From Cafeteria roenbergensis (Eukaryota; Sar; Bigyra; Bicosoecida; Cafeteriaceae): DNA of 64,000 nucleotides. Shown one piece after another: positions 23,701-34,600 of this stretch (positions are counted from its first letter, which is position 1; every line of letters starts with the position of its first letter). The position numbers and the translations under genes were made by a program. The notes beneath the pieces are model-generated. The model saw only the letters and a list, made by a program, of their open reading frames with translations, was not told the origin of the DNA and made no database searches. The DNA is taken from positions 1,116,001-1,180,000 of the forward strand of contig VLTN01000001.1 of assembly GCA_008330645.1 (NCBI GenBank), read 5' to 3'.

Positions 23701-26700
23701 CGTCGTCGCCACTGCCGCTCTCGCCGTGGTCAAGTGCGGGAGCCGACGTCGCCACGACCAGCGACGCGCGGTGCGACTGCTGCGCCGCGCCCCCCTCGGC
23801 CGCAGGCGAAGCGCCCAGCACCTCCTCGGCCCGCCGGCGCGCCTCCCTGGCGGCCCAGTCTTTGCGGCTGCGGTCCGCCTTGCTCTCGCCGTCGAAGAGA
23901 AGCCCGGCCACGCCGTCGAAGCAGGAGCCGAGGAACGGCACCACCCTCGCGGGGTCGGCAGTCTCGGCCAGCATGGAGAGCAGCTCTGCCCTGGAGAGGA
24001 AGAAGAGGCGCGGAAAGGCGAGCCGCTTCGAGTCCACGTAGCTGTGCACCCCGGCGCGCACCTCGTCCACCATGGCCTCGGCCTCGGCGAGGCGGTCGTG
24101 CACGTGCGGGATGGCGAGAACGGACGCGACGCGGGGGTCAGCGGCCGCGCGCTGGCTGACGCCGCGCCAGTTGTCGTCCACCACCTCGAACTTCGCGGCC
24201 TCCTCGGGCATCTGGCGCTGCACGTCAGGGCTGGCGAACACGCGGTGGAGCTGCACCCACGCGGTTTGGACTGACATCCAGGACGACAGCAGGCGGCGAA
24301 CGCCGCTCAGCTGCGTCACCAGAGTTGCGATCAGGGCCCTAAATGGGCCGGCGTACTTGGAGCCCCTCACGGTCTGCAGGCGAACGGCGTGGTCCTGGGT
24401 CATGCCTCGCATCCGCTCCGCGGAGTCCACCGCCAGGACGCGCACGCCAGTGGCCTTGTGCGGCAGGAGGTCCATGCTGAAGCCCTCCCAGTCCTGACGC
24501 ATGCCCTCGAGCGCGTCGAACACCGCGAACTCCCTGGTGGCCTCCTCGCTGACCGCGGTGAGCTGGTCGATCCTCTCGTCGAAGCGGAGGTCGCGCAGCT
24601 TCTGCAAGGTGGTGGTGGCGTCTGGCACGATGCGCAGGCGCACGATGGCGCTGACCTTCTTCCAGTGGCGGTCCTGCATGCCCCGGTTGCACACCACCAG
24701 AAGCAGGGGCAGGTGCCGCTTGAAGCGCTCCAGGTGCTCGACGATGCGGGCCCCGATGGTGGCGGCTTCCAGCGCGCCGTCCGCCTCAAAGTGGGCGCGC
24801 AGGGAGTGCCCCGCGCGCTGCATGCGGTCCACGGCGGCGACGATGACGCTGGCGTCCAGCTTGAACACGGGCCCCCGCTCCCAGCGCGTGCAGAGCACTT
24901 CGCTGCTCCGGGCGGTGGTCCAGAGCTTGAGCAGCGGCTGCAGCAGGGCACGGTTCTCGCCCACCTCGCGAAACACTGAGGGGGCCAGCCCGAGGACGCG
25001 CTCGTCGTGGTGCACCCGAGCCACGGCCGCGTCCGCGGCGGACAGCTCGCGCTCGCACTCTCGCAGCTGCCCCTCGATGGACTCGGCCGCGCCCCACTCG
25101 CTGCGCTCTCTGAGCGCGCTGAGCACCTGCTCGAGCGACTGCATGGACTGGGCGATGTTGTCCCGCCGCGTGCGCGCGTCGCTCTCGAGGCGCGCCCTCG
25201 TGGAGGAGAGCTGCGACGAGAAGGCCCGGCTCACGCCGGCGATCTGGTGGCGGTGCTCCGCCACGCTGTGCGCCTGCTCGAGCACGGCCCTGCCCACCGC
25301 ATGGCCGTGGCGGAACAGGAACTGGAGCAGCTCGTGGGCAGCCCGCTCCTCGGCCTGCAGCTGTGGCAGCTCCCCCGTGGACGCGTCCGCCAGCAGCCGC
25401 TCCGCCTGCACAAGCTCCGAGGGCGTGCTTGGCTGGGAGTGAAGGCGCTGGTTCAGCGTCTTGAACCGGGAGTTGATCGCCTCGAAGCGAGACTCGGTCA
25501 TGTCCTCGATGTGCCGCAGGACCGAGTGCACGAGCGACCGCGCCGTGGCCTGGAGCGTCTCTCGCATCTCCCCGGTGCGAACGAGCACGAGGTCCAGGGC
25601 AAGCTCCTCGGGGCAGTGCGCGCCCGTCTCGAGCTCCTCGCAGGCCGCTGAATACTGCGAGATGACCCGCCCGCATTCGTCCAGCGACGGCCTCGAGGCC
25701 AAGAACTCCGCCAGCCGCTCCTCCTCGGTCAGCAGGAACTCGAACGGGGCGAAGAGCTCCAGCACCACGGAGGCGTCCTGCATGGCCCTGCGAGCAATGT
25801 GCCGGGCGATGACCCGCGCGCGGCGCATGCCGGGCTCCTGCCAGGCAACGCCCCACAGGTACTTGCGCCGCCCCGCCGACGAAGGCTGAGGCCTCGCGTC
25901 CTCCTGGTCCGCGGGGGACGTCCCGCCGCCGGGCCCCGCCGCTGATGCGGCCGCCTGGCGCCGCTTCCACCCGGGCCGCATCGCCCGCCAGCGCGCGGCC
26001 TCGCTCGCCGCCGCACGCTTCTGCCTCTCAACCTCGGCCTTCTCCGCTCGCACCGCCTCGTAGCCGGGGTACGGCCGTAGCCCTGGCTCCGTGAGCGTGG
26101 CGAGCGCCCTCTGCTCCACGGAGGTGCCGCCGCCGCCGCCGCCGCCCTTGCTGCCTGGGCCGGCGGTTGCACCAAAGTCGCGCCGCACAAATGCCCCTCC
26201 AGAGTCGTCCTCGTCGTCGTGCTCTGCCGGCTCGCCCTCCTCCTGCTGGCCCATGCGGGCGACTGCGCCGCCGGCTGCGCCGCTGCGAGCGCTGGCCACG
26301 GACCTGTACGCGCCCGGGCCCGTGAAGCGGCTCTCCCACTCGCGGGGGTCCACCGCCCAGGCGGGCACCTCGGTGCCCGCGTCCGCGCCCTCCGCCACCG
26401 CGGCTGCCACCTCGGCGTCGCCGTCGAGCTGCGAGGCGGGCGACGGGAAGCCGTGCGTGGCTCCGATCAGAGCGTCGAACACGCGCACGATGCCCGCCTC
26501 GATGGCTGCCGCCGAGGGGCGGAAGCCGAACCGGCGGCGCTCGCCGGCGACGGACTCGGCTCCGAAGCTGCCCGCCCCCACCTCGCTCAGGGGCGGGAGG
26601 GACTCTTGCGGCTCCTCCTGCGCGCGGCGGGCCTGCAGCTCCAGCAGCGCGCGCGACGCCACGCTTTGGGTCTCGCCCCCTGCCCCCTCCAGGCTCCCCA

Positions 26701-29700
26701 GAGAAGCGCGGCGCGGCGGGGAGGTTTCCCAAGCGGTCGCTTCAGCCGCAGCCCGCGGCGGCGCGGGGGCACGGCCAGAGCCGAAGGGCGTGCGGCTCCC
26801 CCCAGTGGGCTGGCCGTGGCCGCCCGAGGGCCCGCGGGGCTGCCGGGCCGCGTTCTCCTCATCCCCGGCGTCTGCAGCGTACTGGAAAGCGAGGAGGGGG
26901 TTCGCGGCGGCCTCCGCGTGGCCTGCGGCGCGGGACGCGTCCTCGTCCGTCAGCGACACCACAAAGGCTGGCCGTAGCGTGGCTGCCTCTGGGCGGCCGT
27001 ACGCGCTGCCGCTGCCGAACACGGAGGCGAGTGTGCCCTGCCACTCGGCGTCGCTCTCGAGCTCCTCCGCAGAGGCAGGGTGGCCGGTGCCCTGGAGCGA
27101 CGTGGCGGTGCCCTCGGCCCCCAGCGTCTCGGTGGAAGCCGCGTGGCGCAGCGCGTCGAGCAGCGTGGGGGCGTCGCTCAGGCCGGGGTGCAGCCCGGAA
27201 GCCGCCAGGTGCGCGGAGACGAACGGGGCAGTCGGGGCGTGCAACGGCGACTTGCTCTCCGCGTCCGCGTCGGCGTCGGCGTCCGCGTCGGCGTCGGCAG
27301 CGCCGCTGCTGCCGGCGGTGGCTCCGTGCGCCGCCGCGCTCGTCTGAGCGCGGGCTGCCCCGCGCAACAGTCCGGCCCACGCCCCTGCACCCAGGACCTT
27401 GAGCGACCGGCTCACGGACTCCCGCTCGGAGTCGCCGGCGCGCAGGAGCGCCAGCCCCGTGGGCCCGCCGCGCCTGGCGGCCTCCAGGGCTGGGTCGGCA
27501 GAGAGGCAGCCGTTGGTGTCCGCAGTCAGCACCGGCGCTGCAGCGGACCGCGCTGCCTCCTCGGCGATGGCACGAGCCCAGGCGCGGCCCCCAGGCCCGT
27601 CCCAGTCAGCGTCGCGCGTCACCGGCTCGCCCTTCTCGAAGCCCCCCGCGCCGATGGACGCCTGCCCCGGGATGTGCGAGGGCACCAGCGACGGCCGCGG
27701 CAGGGTAACGAGGGCGGCGCCGCGGGGAAAGGCGGCGTCCCACACCCGTTCCGCCAGCAGGAGACCGAGCGCTCGGTCCAGGAAGGACCGCCTGAGCAGC
27801 TGCAGCGCCTCGATGTCCTCCGGCAAGACGTTGTCCTGGTCCCCGGGCGCGCCGATGAGGGGAGCGACGCCCTCGTCGCGCAGCAGCGCGTCAGCCAAGA
27901 GCCGGCGCACCCCCTCCGCCGTCGTGCGGCGCGCCGGGGCGCTCCCGGCAGCCCCGCGACGGGCGGCGCCGGCACCTCGGCCCTTGCCGGCCACGAGCGC
28001 GCCGTGGCCTTGGTCGGGACCGTGGCCGCTGCCTTGGCCCCCAGCACCCGCACCGTCGCCAGCGCCGGCGTGGCGGCTCGCGGGGCCGCCGCTCAAGGCA
28101 GCGTCTCCGCCCGCCCGCCGCGCCCTGTCCCGTCTCTGCGCCACATGGCCTCCCCCGTGCTCTTCGTCGTCGTCCTCCTCCTCTTCGTCGCGGAGGTCCT
28201 CCTCCCGCGCGATGCCAAAGATGTCCTCGTCCTCCTCGTCCTCCTCGCCAATGCCGCTCCCGAACCCTGCCGCGGCGGAGGCCACCCCGGAGGACCCGTC
28301 TGGGCCCAGCATCGACACGAGCACCGAGTTCATCACGGCCGAAGCACGCCCACCGCCCATCGGCTGGGCGGGGGTGCCTGCGACGGGCCGGGCAGCGCTC
28401 ATCCTGCGCCCGCCAGCCCCCATTCCGGGGCCGACTCCCGGGGACTGCCCGCCGTTGAACGCTGCCGCAAGCCGCGCCAGCGACCTGCGGCGCCCGCCGC
28501 CAGCAAGCTCGCCGGCGTCGGGGGCCTCTGCCCCGCCCGGGGCACCCTGCACGAGCGCCGCGGGCAGGCGCGCGGGGGCTCCGTTGTCCCCGGGCGGCCC
28601 GCCGGGCGAGCCCCCGGCGCGCCCGCCAGCGATGCCGGCCAGGCGCTTGAGCGCCGCCACTCCTCGCCTCAGGGCGGCCAAGGCCCGCTGCCTCCGCTGA
28701 ATCGCGCGCCGCTGCCTGGGAGGGAGCCGGCGGAGCCAACGAGCTGTTCCTGGGCCGCCTCCGCCGCCGTTTCCAGCCTCCGCCTCGGCCTCGGCGGCCG
28801 CGTGGTCCACATCCCCGGCGCCAGCCTCCTCGGCAGCTTCGGCGCGCTGCGCGAGCAGCGCCTCCCACTTCGCGTCGCTCATCGTCCCTCGGAACTGCGT
28901 CGCCTTGCGACTGCCCTCGCGGTAGCTCTGCTTGCGGCGCTCCAGCAGTGCTCGGGCGGCGGCCCGCTCCCGCTCCTTCCGGCGCTCTGCCCGCCTGAGG
29001 CGCTCAGCCTCCGCATCACGGCGGCGCTCCTCGGCGATGCGGCGCCTGACTCGGCGGCGAGCCGCGGCGACGAGGGCGGGGAGCCGCAGGCGCTGCCGCC
29101 GCCTGGCGAAGCGGAGCAGAAACGCGAGCAGAGCCGCGACCGACTCCTCGCAGACCTCGCGCAGCTGCAGAGACAGCAGCATGGTCGACGCAGCAAGCAG
29201 GCGCTGCGCGTCGAAGGACACCGCGCCGGCGACCTGCGACGCCGCCCCGCCCTCCAGCCCCATCTGCGCCGCCACCTCGGCCCGGACCGCGGAGAGGAAG
29301 CCCTCCGGGCCCTCCCGCATCCCCTGCGCCAGCTCCTGGAGGCGGAGGTCGCCCCAGGCCGCCGCCTCAGCGCTCACGGTGTCCTCGGCGGCGGGGCCAA
29401 CGGCCATCGAGGCCAGCTCGGCGGCGCTCGCCCCGCCCCCGCCGCTGCCCCCGCCGCTGCCCCCGCCGCCCAGCGCCGCGGCGGAGCTGCCGGCACCGGG
29501 ACCGGCCGACAGGAACTGGAGGAGCGTGTTCTCGGCCTGCGCGCTCCACCGCTCCAGCAGGCTCTGCCGCGTGGTGGCCGCGTGGCGCAGCTGGGCGCGG
29601 ACAAAGCCGGCAAGCGGCTGCGGCCGCCACCCCTGCATCGCCTCGGCGTCGGTCCTGGGGACGTCGATGAGAAGCGAGATCGCGCCCGCCGCGCGGTAGG

Positions 29701-32700
29701 CCACCCACCGGTTCTCAAGCTGGCGGGGCGCGGCGCTGAGCCGGTAGAGGCCGCGGGCGAGCCGCGCCCTGGCCCTCGCGAACCGCCGTGTCCAGTCGGC
29801 GGGCACCACTGGCCCTGCGATGCGGCCGCGCAGAGCCTCGGCGGCCCCGCCCCACTCCCACCTGCGCGCCTCTGCCGCGACGTCGGCAGGCAGGGCCGGG
29901 ATGCGGAGGCGCACCCTGTCAGAGGGAGAGCGCAGAGCGTACAGGAGGGCTGCGCGCCGCAGGGACGCCTCGTAGCCGGCGAGGGCGTGGCCGAGCTCTC
30001 GCTGCAGGACCTCGTTGGCTGTGCGGAGGCTGGCAGCGTCGCCGGCGGGGGGCCGCGGGAGCCTGGCGAGCACTCCGCGGCGCTGCTGCTGGCTGAGGGG
30101 CGCGATCTGGCCCGTCGCCACAGAGAGGGAGGAGGCCACCGGCCGGCCGACGGCGTCGAAGCCGCGCTCGTAGTGGCGGAACCGCTGCCACCCGCGGATC
30201 ACCGGGTGGCCCTCGGGCACCGTTGCTCCGGCGGCGAGCGAGGTGAGCACGTCGGAGGGGTTTGTGGCCGCCGCGACGGCCGCGCGGCCGTCCACAAGGC
30301 TGGCGGCCAGGGCCGGGCGGAGCGCCTCAGCGCTAAGACGGCGCTTCCCGCTGTCGGCCAGGCCCGTGGGCCCGTCGGCGAGGCCGTCCCCGTCCGTGTC
30401 CGCCGCCCGCAGCATGTCCAGTGCCGCTGTGGCTGCCTGAGCGCGGCTGGATGGGGCCTGGCCGTCACGCGGCAGAGCCAGCCGCTTCCCGCCCCACCGC
30501 TGCTCGATCGCGGAGAGAGCCGCGTGAACATCGCGGCGGCGGAGCGCGGTGGCAGGCAGAACCCACGGCCCCACCACCACGGCCACGACGCGGCCGCTCG
30601 CCGCGTCGAACACGGGCGAAGCCGCGCCGACGTCCTTGGGCGGGAGGCCGATGTCTGCGGCGGGCGCCCACCTCGGCTCCCAGAGGGGAGGCAGCACGGA
30701 GCCGCACCGGCGCGCGCCTCTCACGGGAAGGAAGGCGTCTTCCAGGAGCCGGAACGCGGCGGCGGGGTCAGCGGCCAGCAGGGGGCCCGCGGCGGAGGGC
30801 TGCACCGCAGGGCCGACGGCGCGAAGCAGGGGTGCGTCCATCGCGGCAGGCAGCGTTGCGGACAGCGGCACGAAGGCGGCGCCGAGCGCAAACGCCCGAC
30901 GGCGGGCGGCCAGCGAGTCGCGGATCGCCTGGGCGGCGCCCGGCTCGGCTGAGAGGATCCCGCGCGTTTGGCCGGCGTTGCCGCCGTCGCCTCCCGCCGC
31001 CGCCGCCCCTCCCCTCAGAACGGCGTCACCTGCCAGCGGGAGGTTGCGGTGAGGGCGCCGGAACCGATGGCGCTCCACGGACGAGCCGGCGTTGGCGCCT
31101 GCCTGGGGGTCCACGGCGCCTCCCCGCCCCAGCGAGAAACGCGATCCGCGACCGCCGTCAGCGGCGGCCGAGGCCGCGGGTCGCACAGACGCAGCCAGCA
31201 TGGAGGTTCGGGCGGACTTTCCCAGCCCGGCGTGCGAACCCCCAACTGCCGACACGCTCACACCAGCAGAGCCAAGGTGGCCCACAACTCGCCGGCGAGG
31301 CCCGCGAGCGGAGTGGGGCCCAGCCGAGGACGCGGCCGCCGCGCCCGCCCCCTGGCTCAAGCGCCGCGCGCCTGAGGCCGCTGCCGCCGCCCCGGGCCTG
31401 GCCGTCAAGGCGCCAGCGGTCCGACCCGAGGACGTCAGCCTCCCGCTGCGGGCCAGCGGGCCGGGGCGGGCCGCTGTCCAGGCGTCCGAGAGACCGCGGG
31501 AGTCGCCTCCGCTGGCCGGCCTGTGGGGCCTCATCGGGCGCCCCTCGCCCTCCGACGGCGCCTTGGACGCTGACGCACCGGCAGAGCTGTTTTCCGATGG
31601 GGCTCTGCCGGAGGGAGGGTCCGCCTGGTGCTCCTGGGCCGAGCCGCGGGCGGCAGAGCTGGCCCATGACACGCCCTCCGCGCCAGCGCTGACTCTGAGC
31701 AGCGCCGCTGCGGGGTTGAGGCGAGCGCCGATGCTGTCCACGAGCGTGGCGCTCGCGCCGCAGCCCCCGCTGCCCCCCACGCGGTCCGACGCGGCCTTGG
31801 TGTCGCTGGTGCCGTCGTCGCCGTCGTCTTCGTCGCTGCTCGTGTCGTCTCCGCGCCGGCCGCGGGCGCCGACGGTCGCCCCCAGCGTGTCACCGCCCGA
31901 GCCGCCCCGGCCCACTGTGTAAGGCCCCAGAGGGCCGGCGCCGAGCCCGAGGGCGTCAGCCGTCGCGGCGGGGGCGAACCCCGCGACGAACCGAGCCTCG
32001 CCCGCCACGGCCGACCCGGCGGCGGCCGCCGCCACCGCGGGGTCGACGTCGCAGTCCCTCGTGGCTGCTGCCCGCGTGACGCTGAACAGCTCCGTGAGCG
32101 GTGGGTAGGCCCTCGCCTCGCGCGCCTGGAGGCGCGGGGAGGCGTCCACAGCGCGGGCGAGCATGGCGGCGTCGCCGGCGCCCTTGTGCTCGCCCTCCTC
32201 CTGCACGGTGGACAGGTCCCACTCGGCAGCGACCGGGTCGGGAGGGACCGCCGTCCCGCGCAGCGCGCCCATGCGGAGCTGCGGCACTGCCGCCGCCGCA
32301 GTTGCAGCCGCCAGCGCCAGGGTCCGGCCCGAGGGGCCGGCCGCCGACAGGTCCGCACTGGCTCCAGCGTGCACGCGCGCGTCTTGGCCGTCGGCGGCGG
32401 CGCCGTCGCCGTAGCCTCCGTCGAGCAGCGAGGTCGAGGCGGCGCCCCCCGCCCCGGCGGCAGCCGCCGCGCCAGTCCGGCGGTCGCTGGGCTTGCGTGC
32501 GGCGGCGGACCCGCCAGCTCCAGCAGCCCGCCGACCGGGCTGCAGCCTGGCGCTGCCGCCCCCGATCCGCGACCCGGGCGGCGCCGAGCCCCTCCCTGGG
32601 AGCGCGGCCTGCGTTGCAGCCAGCGAGAAGCCGGCCTCTCCTGCTTCGGCTGCCCCAGCCCCGGTGGTTGCGGCGATGCGCCGGGCGGCGGACACCGCCT

Positions 32701-33914
32701 CGCGCCCCAACGTCACGGGGGGCTCAGACGGGACCACGGGCACGTCTGTGGCGAGCTCCCTGCGGAAGGCCATCTCGACGCGGGCGCCTCTGCTGCTCAT
32801 CGTGCCCAGGTACGGAATGTCCACGGACACCAGAGCGCCGCTTTGCATCGTCTCCCCGAGGCGGCCAACGACGACGGCAACAGCCGTTGCCGCCAGCTCG
32901 GGCGAGAGGTGCGCGACCGTGGCGACCTGCGCGGCCGAGACCTTTTCGGGCACTGTCTCGGGGACGCGGCCGGCGCTCTGGGCGCTGCTGATGCCATACA
33001 CTGCGGCGAACCGGTCGTCCAGCTCTGCGGCTCCAAGTTCCAAACAAGAGGACGCGTGGCGTGGAGTTGTGCGCCCTGGAAGGCGCCAAGCGGCGCCGCT
33101 CGCGGCGCGAGATGGCAGTTGGGAGAGCAGCAGTCTGGCTCACGGAACTGGGGCAGACGGATGCCGTGGCCAAAGCGGCGATGGAAGAAGAGCGCAAACC
33201 CTTTGATGCGCACAGCGTGGCCCTCGGCTAGCTGCGGGGACACGAGGCGGCTGGGCGGGGAGCCGGGTTGCGGGCGCCGGACGGTGGCACAGCTTCAGCG
33301 CAACTGGCGGAGGCGCGAGCGCCTGAATGCCAAGGGGAGGCCGCTGGCCAAGCTGCATGGACTGGCGCAGTCGTCTGCACGGCTGAGTTGCCATCCAGCC
33401 CGGCCCGCGACAGCAGGCGGGAGCAACGACAAGCGATGGTCTCTCGCTCATGTCGTTGCGGCCCTCCTGGCGGCAGCGCGCTCCCCAGCCCGGGCGCCAG
33501 AGGCACAGCCTCCGCGCGCGCGCGCTCGACCCATGCTCGCAGGCCCGCGCGCGTACTCCGCCACCGGGGCCCGAGCAACGGCGCGGGCCGCGGTCTGAGA
33601 GCCCACGCCGCGCTGGCGGCCAAGCCGTTGTCGCGCGAGCAACCGCAGCGCAAACTCACGCGGGACGCCACAATGAGGCCGAGCGCTTCCACCGCCTTGG
33701 CAAGCGTTTCGACCCGGAGGAGCGTGTTGGGAAGGGGGGCCGGGTTCTGAAGGCCGGGCTTTCCAGCGGGTGCGGCGTCCGAATGCGTGCGCGCGGCCTC
33801 GAGCAGCTCGTGCACTCGCGCTGCGGTGGCTGCCGAGTCCGGCCCCACGGGGAGAGCGTGTTTTGACGCATCTTTTAGCAATTCCCGGAGGGTGTACGCC
33901 GCCGGCGCTGCCAT
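8735..33914 (-). CDS. Axonemal dynein heavy chain with N-terminal tandem HU (CCDC81-type) module
   Basis: Exons 33660-33914, 33144-33231 and 8735-33024 join in phases 0 and 1 into an 8,210-residue frame. Residues ~60-215 form two HU/CCDC81-like domains. A low-complexity stretch with one EF-hand-like loop (DTDGDGLADGPT) follows, then a dynein tail (MLLSLQLREVCEESVAALLAF). The linker starts near residue 2500. P-loops are: AAA1 near 3604 (GPAGTGKTETVKD), AAA2 near 4002 (GPAASGKTTT), AAA3 near 4699 (GPAASGKST) and AAA4 near 5398 (GDPGSSRRSLTRLA, like the GxGGSGRQSLTRLA of axonemal dyneins). The stalk and microtubule-binding domain lie at ~5806-6126 (VKGMPHPPPAVRLCM), and the C-terminal domain (YGGRVTREED, GVALLAVEED) ends the protein. 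The role is ATP-driven microtubule sliding, probably an inner-arm type. Gly/Ala-rich insertions make it about twice normal length; in-frame introns or a gene boundary within residues ~220-800 remain possible. Confidence 0.93.
10499..10549. repeat. (AGCACC)n hexamer run in dynein coding sequence
   Basis: A hexanucleotide run encoding alternating Gly-Ala on the minus strand, inside a low-complexity insertion between the dynein AAA ring and its C-terminal domain. Confidence 0.9.
12219..12246. repeat. (CCT)n run encoding poly-Gly
   Basis: A trinucleotide run giving a poly-glycine loop in a low-complexity insertion of the dynein motor (minus strand). A nearby CTG run at about 12929-12945 encodes a short poly-Gln. 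Confidence 0.9.
32730..33914 (-). other. 5' exons encoding two HU / CCDC81-type domains
   Basis: Exon 1 (33660-33914, ATG at 33914) ends ...VEALGLIVASR with a GTGAGT donor. Exon 2 (33144-33231) reads LAEGHAVRIKGFALFFHRRF and ends with a GTGAGC donor. Exon 3 begins inside the Q of RLPQF|QLDDRFAAVYGIS. Joined, the order matches the two HU domains of CCDC81: a helix pair, then a KGVxIPxFGTF-like strand (here HAVRIKGFALFF), then RPxF....L...GL, then a second helix pair and strand (SVDIPYLGTMSSRGARVEMA). In animals CCDC81-type proteins are centrosomal or basal-body associated. This reading uses my memory of the family. Confidence 0.75.
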
Positions 33915-34171
33915 CGGCGGCCCCGCCAGCGACCCTGTGGCCGCGCGCCGGCGATGCCCGGTCCCTCTCGGCGGTGGCCGCAGCAGAGAGCAGGCGGCGG
34001 CTCTGCAGGCCTCCTCCCGACGGTGCGCAGCGGCCTCAACGCCCCTTCGCTATCAGCGCCTGTGGACGCCTGCGGCGCGCCCCTGGCACGTCGATTTCGT
34101 CTCTCGCTTGCAGGCGCTGGCGAGCGCCATGACATGAGACGACTGCAGGTCGCGCTGCCCTGCCTCCCCCC

Positions 34172-34202
<31 letters not shown>

Positions 34203-34600
34203 GCCCGTGACGCGCAGGCGCACCCACCAGCAGCCGCCATGCAAACGAACACGCCGTTGAAGCGCAGCGGAGGTGCTGGCTGCACTCGGAGCCGATCTGC
34301 CGAGTGTTGCTCAGTGGCCGAGTCGGCCAGGTACCGGCGCTGCCGATCGCGGACTACGCGAAATCGGAGTCAGTCGCCAAAAGGCTTCGTTTCCAAGCAC
34401 CCGGACCGAAGCTTCAACAAGTAGCCTAGCCCAGACACAAGGGAGCCGCGCACCTGCCGCCGCGCCGAGTCTGGCCCAGCCGGGCGGGCGCGCGAAAAAC
34501 CTGCCGCGCTGCAGCGCACAGCTCTGCCGCCGACGACTCCGGCCGAACCAATGCGGCCTGACGGCACGCAGCCGAACGACTCGCTGGGTTGGCGGCCAGA
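33915..34600. other. Divergent promoter interval
   Basis: The gap between the start of the dynein/HU gene (minus) and the four-exon membrane-protein gene (plus). It contains a (CA)n run at 34175-34202. No TATA-like box was recognised. Confidence 0.5.
34175..34202. repeat. (CA)n microsatellite
   Basis: A pure CA run in the divergent intergenic interval between two gene starts. Confidence 0.95.

Noticed and set aside
27080-30952. A 1,290-residue plus-strand open frame, and other long plus-strand frames across 8600-32990
   Set aside because: They lie antisense to conserved dynein sequence, are Arg/Pro/Gly-rich with no domain, and arise because stop codons are rare at this GC content.
33061-33231. 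Plus-strand frame ending MEEERKPFDAHSVALG that looks protein-like
   Set aside because: It is antisense to exon 2 of the HU module, which joins neighbouring exons in phase and matches the CCDC81 HU pattern. The plus frame has no supported upstream exon.
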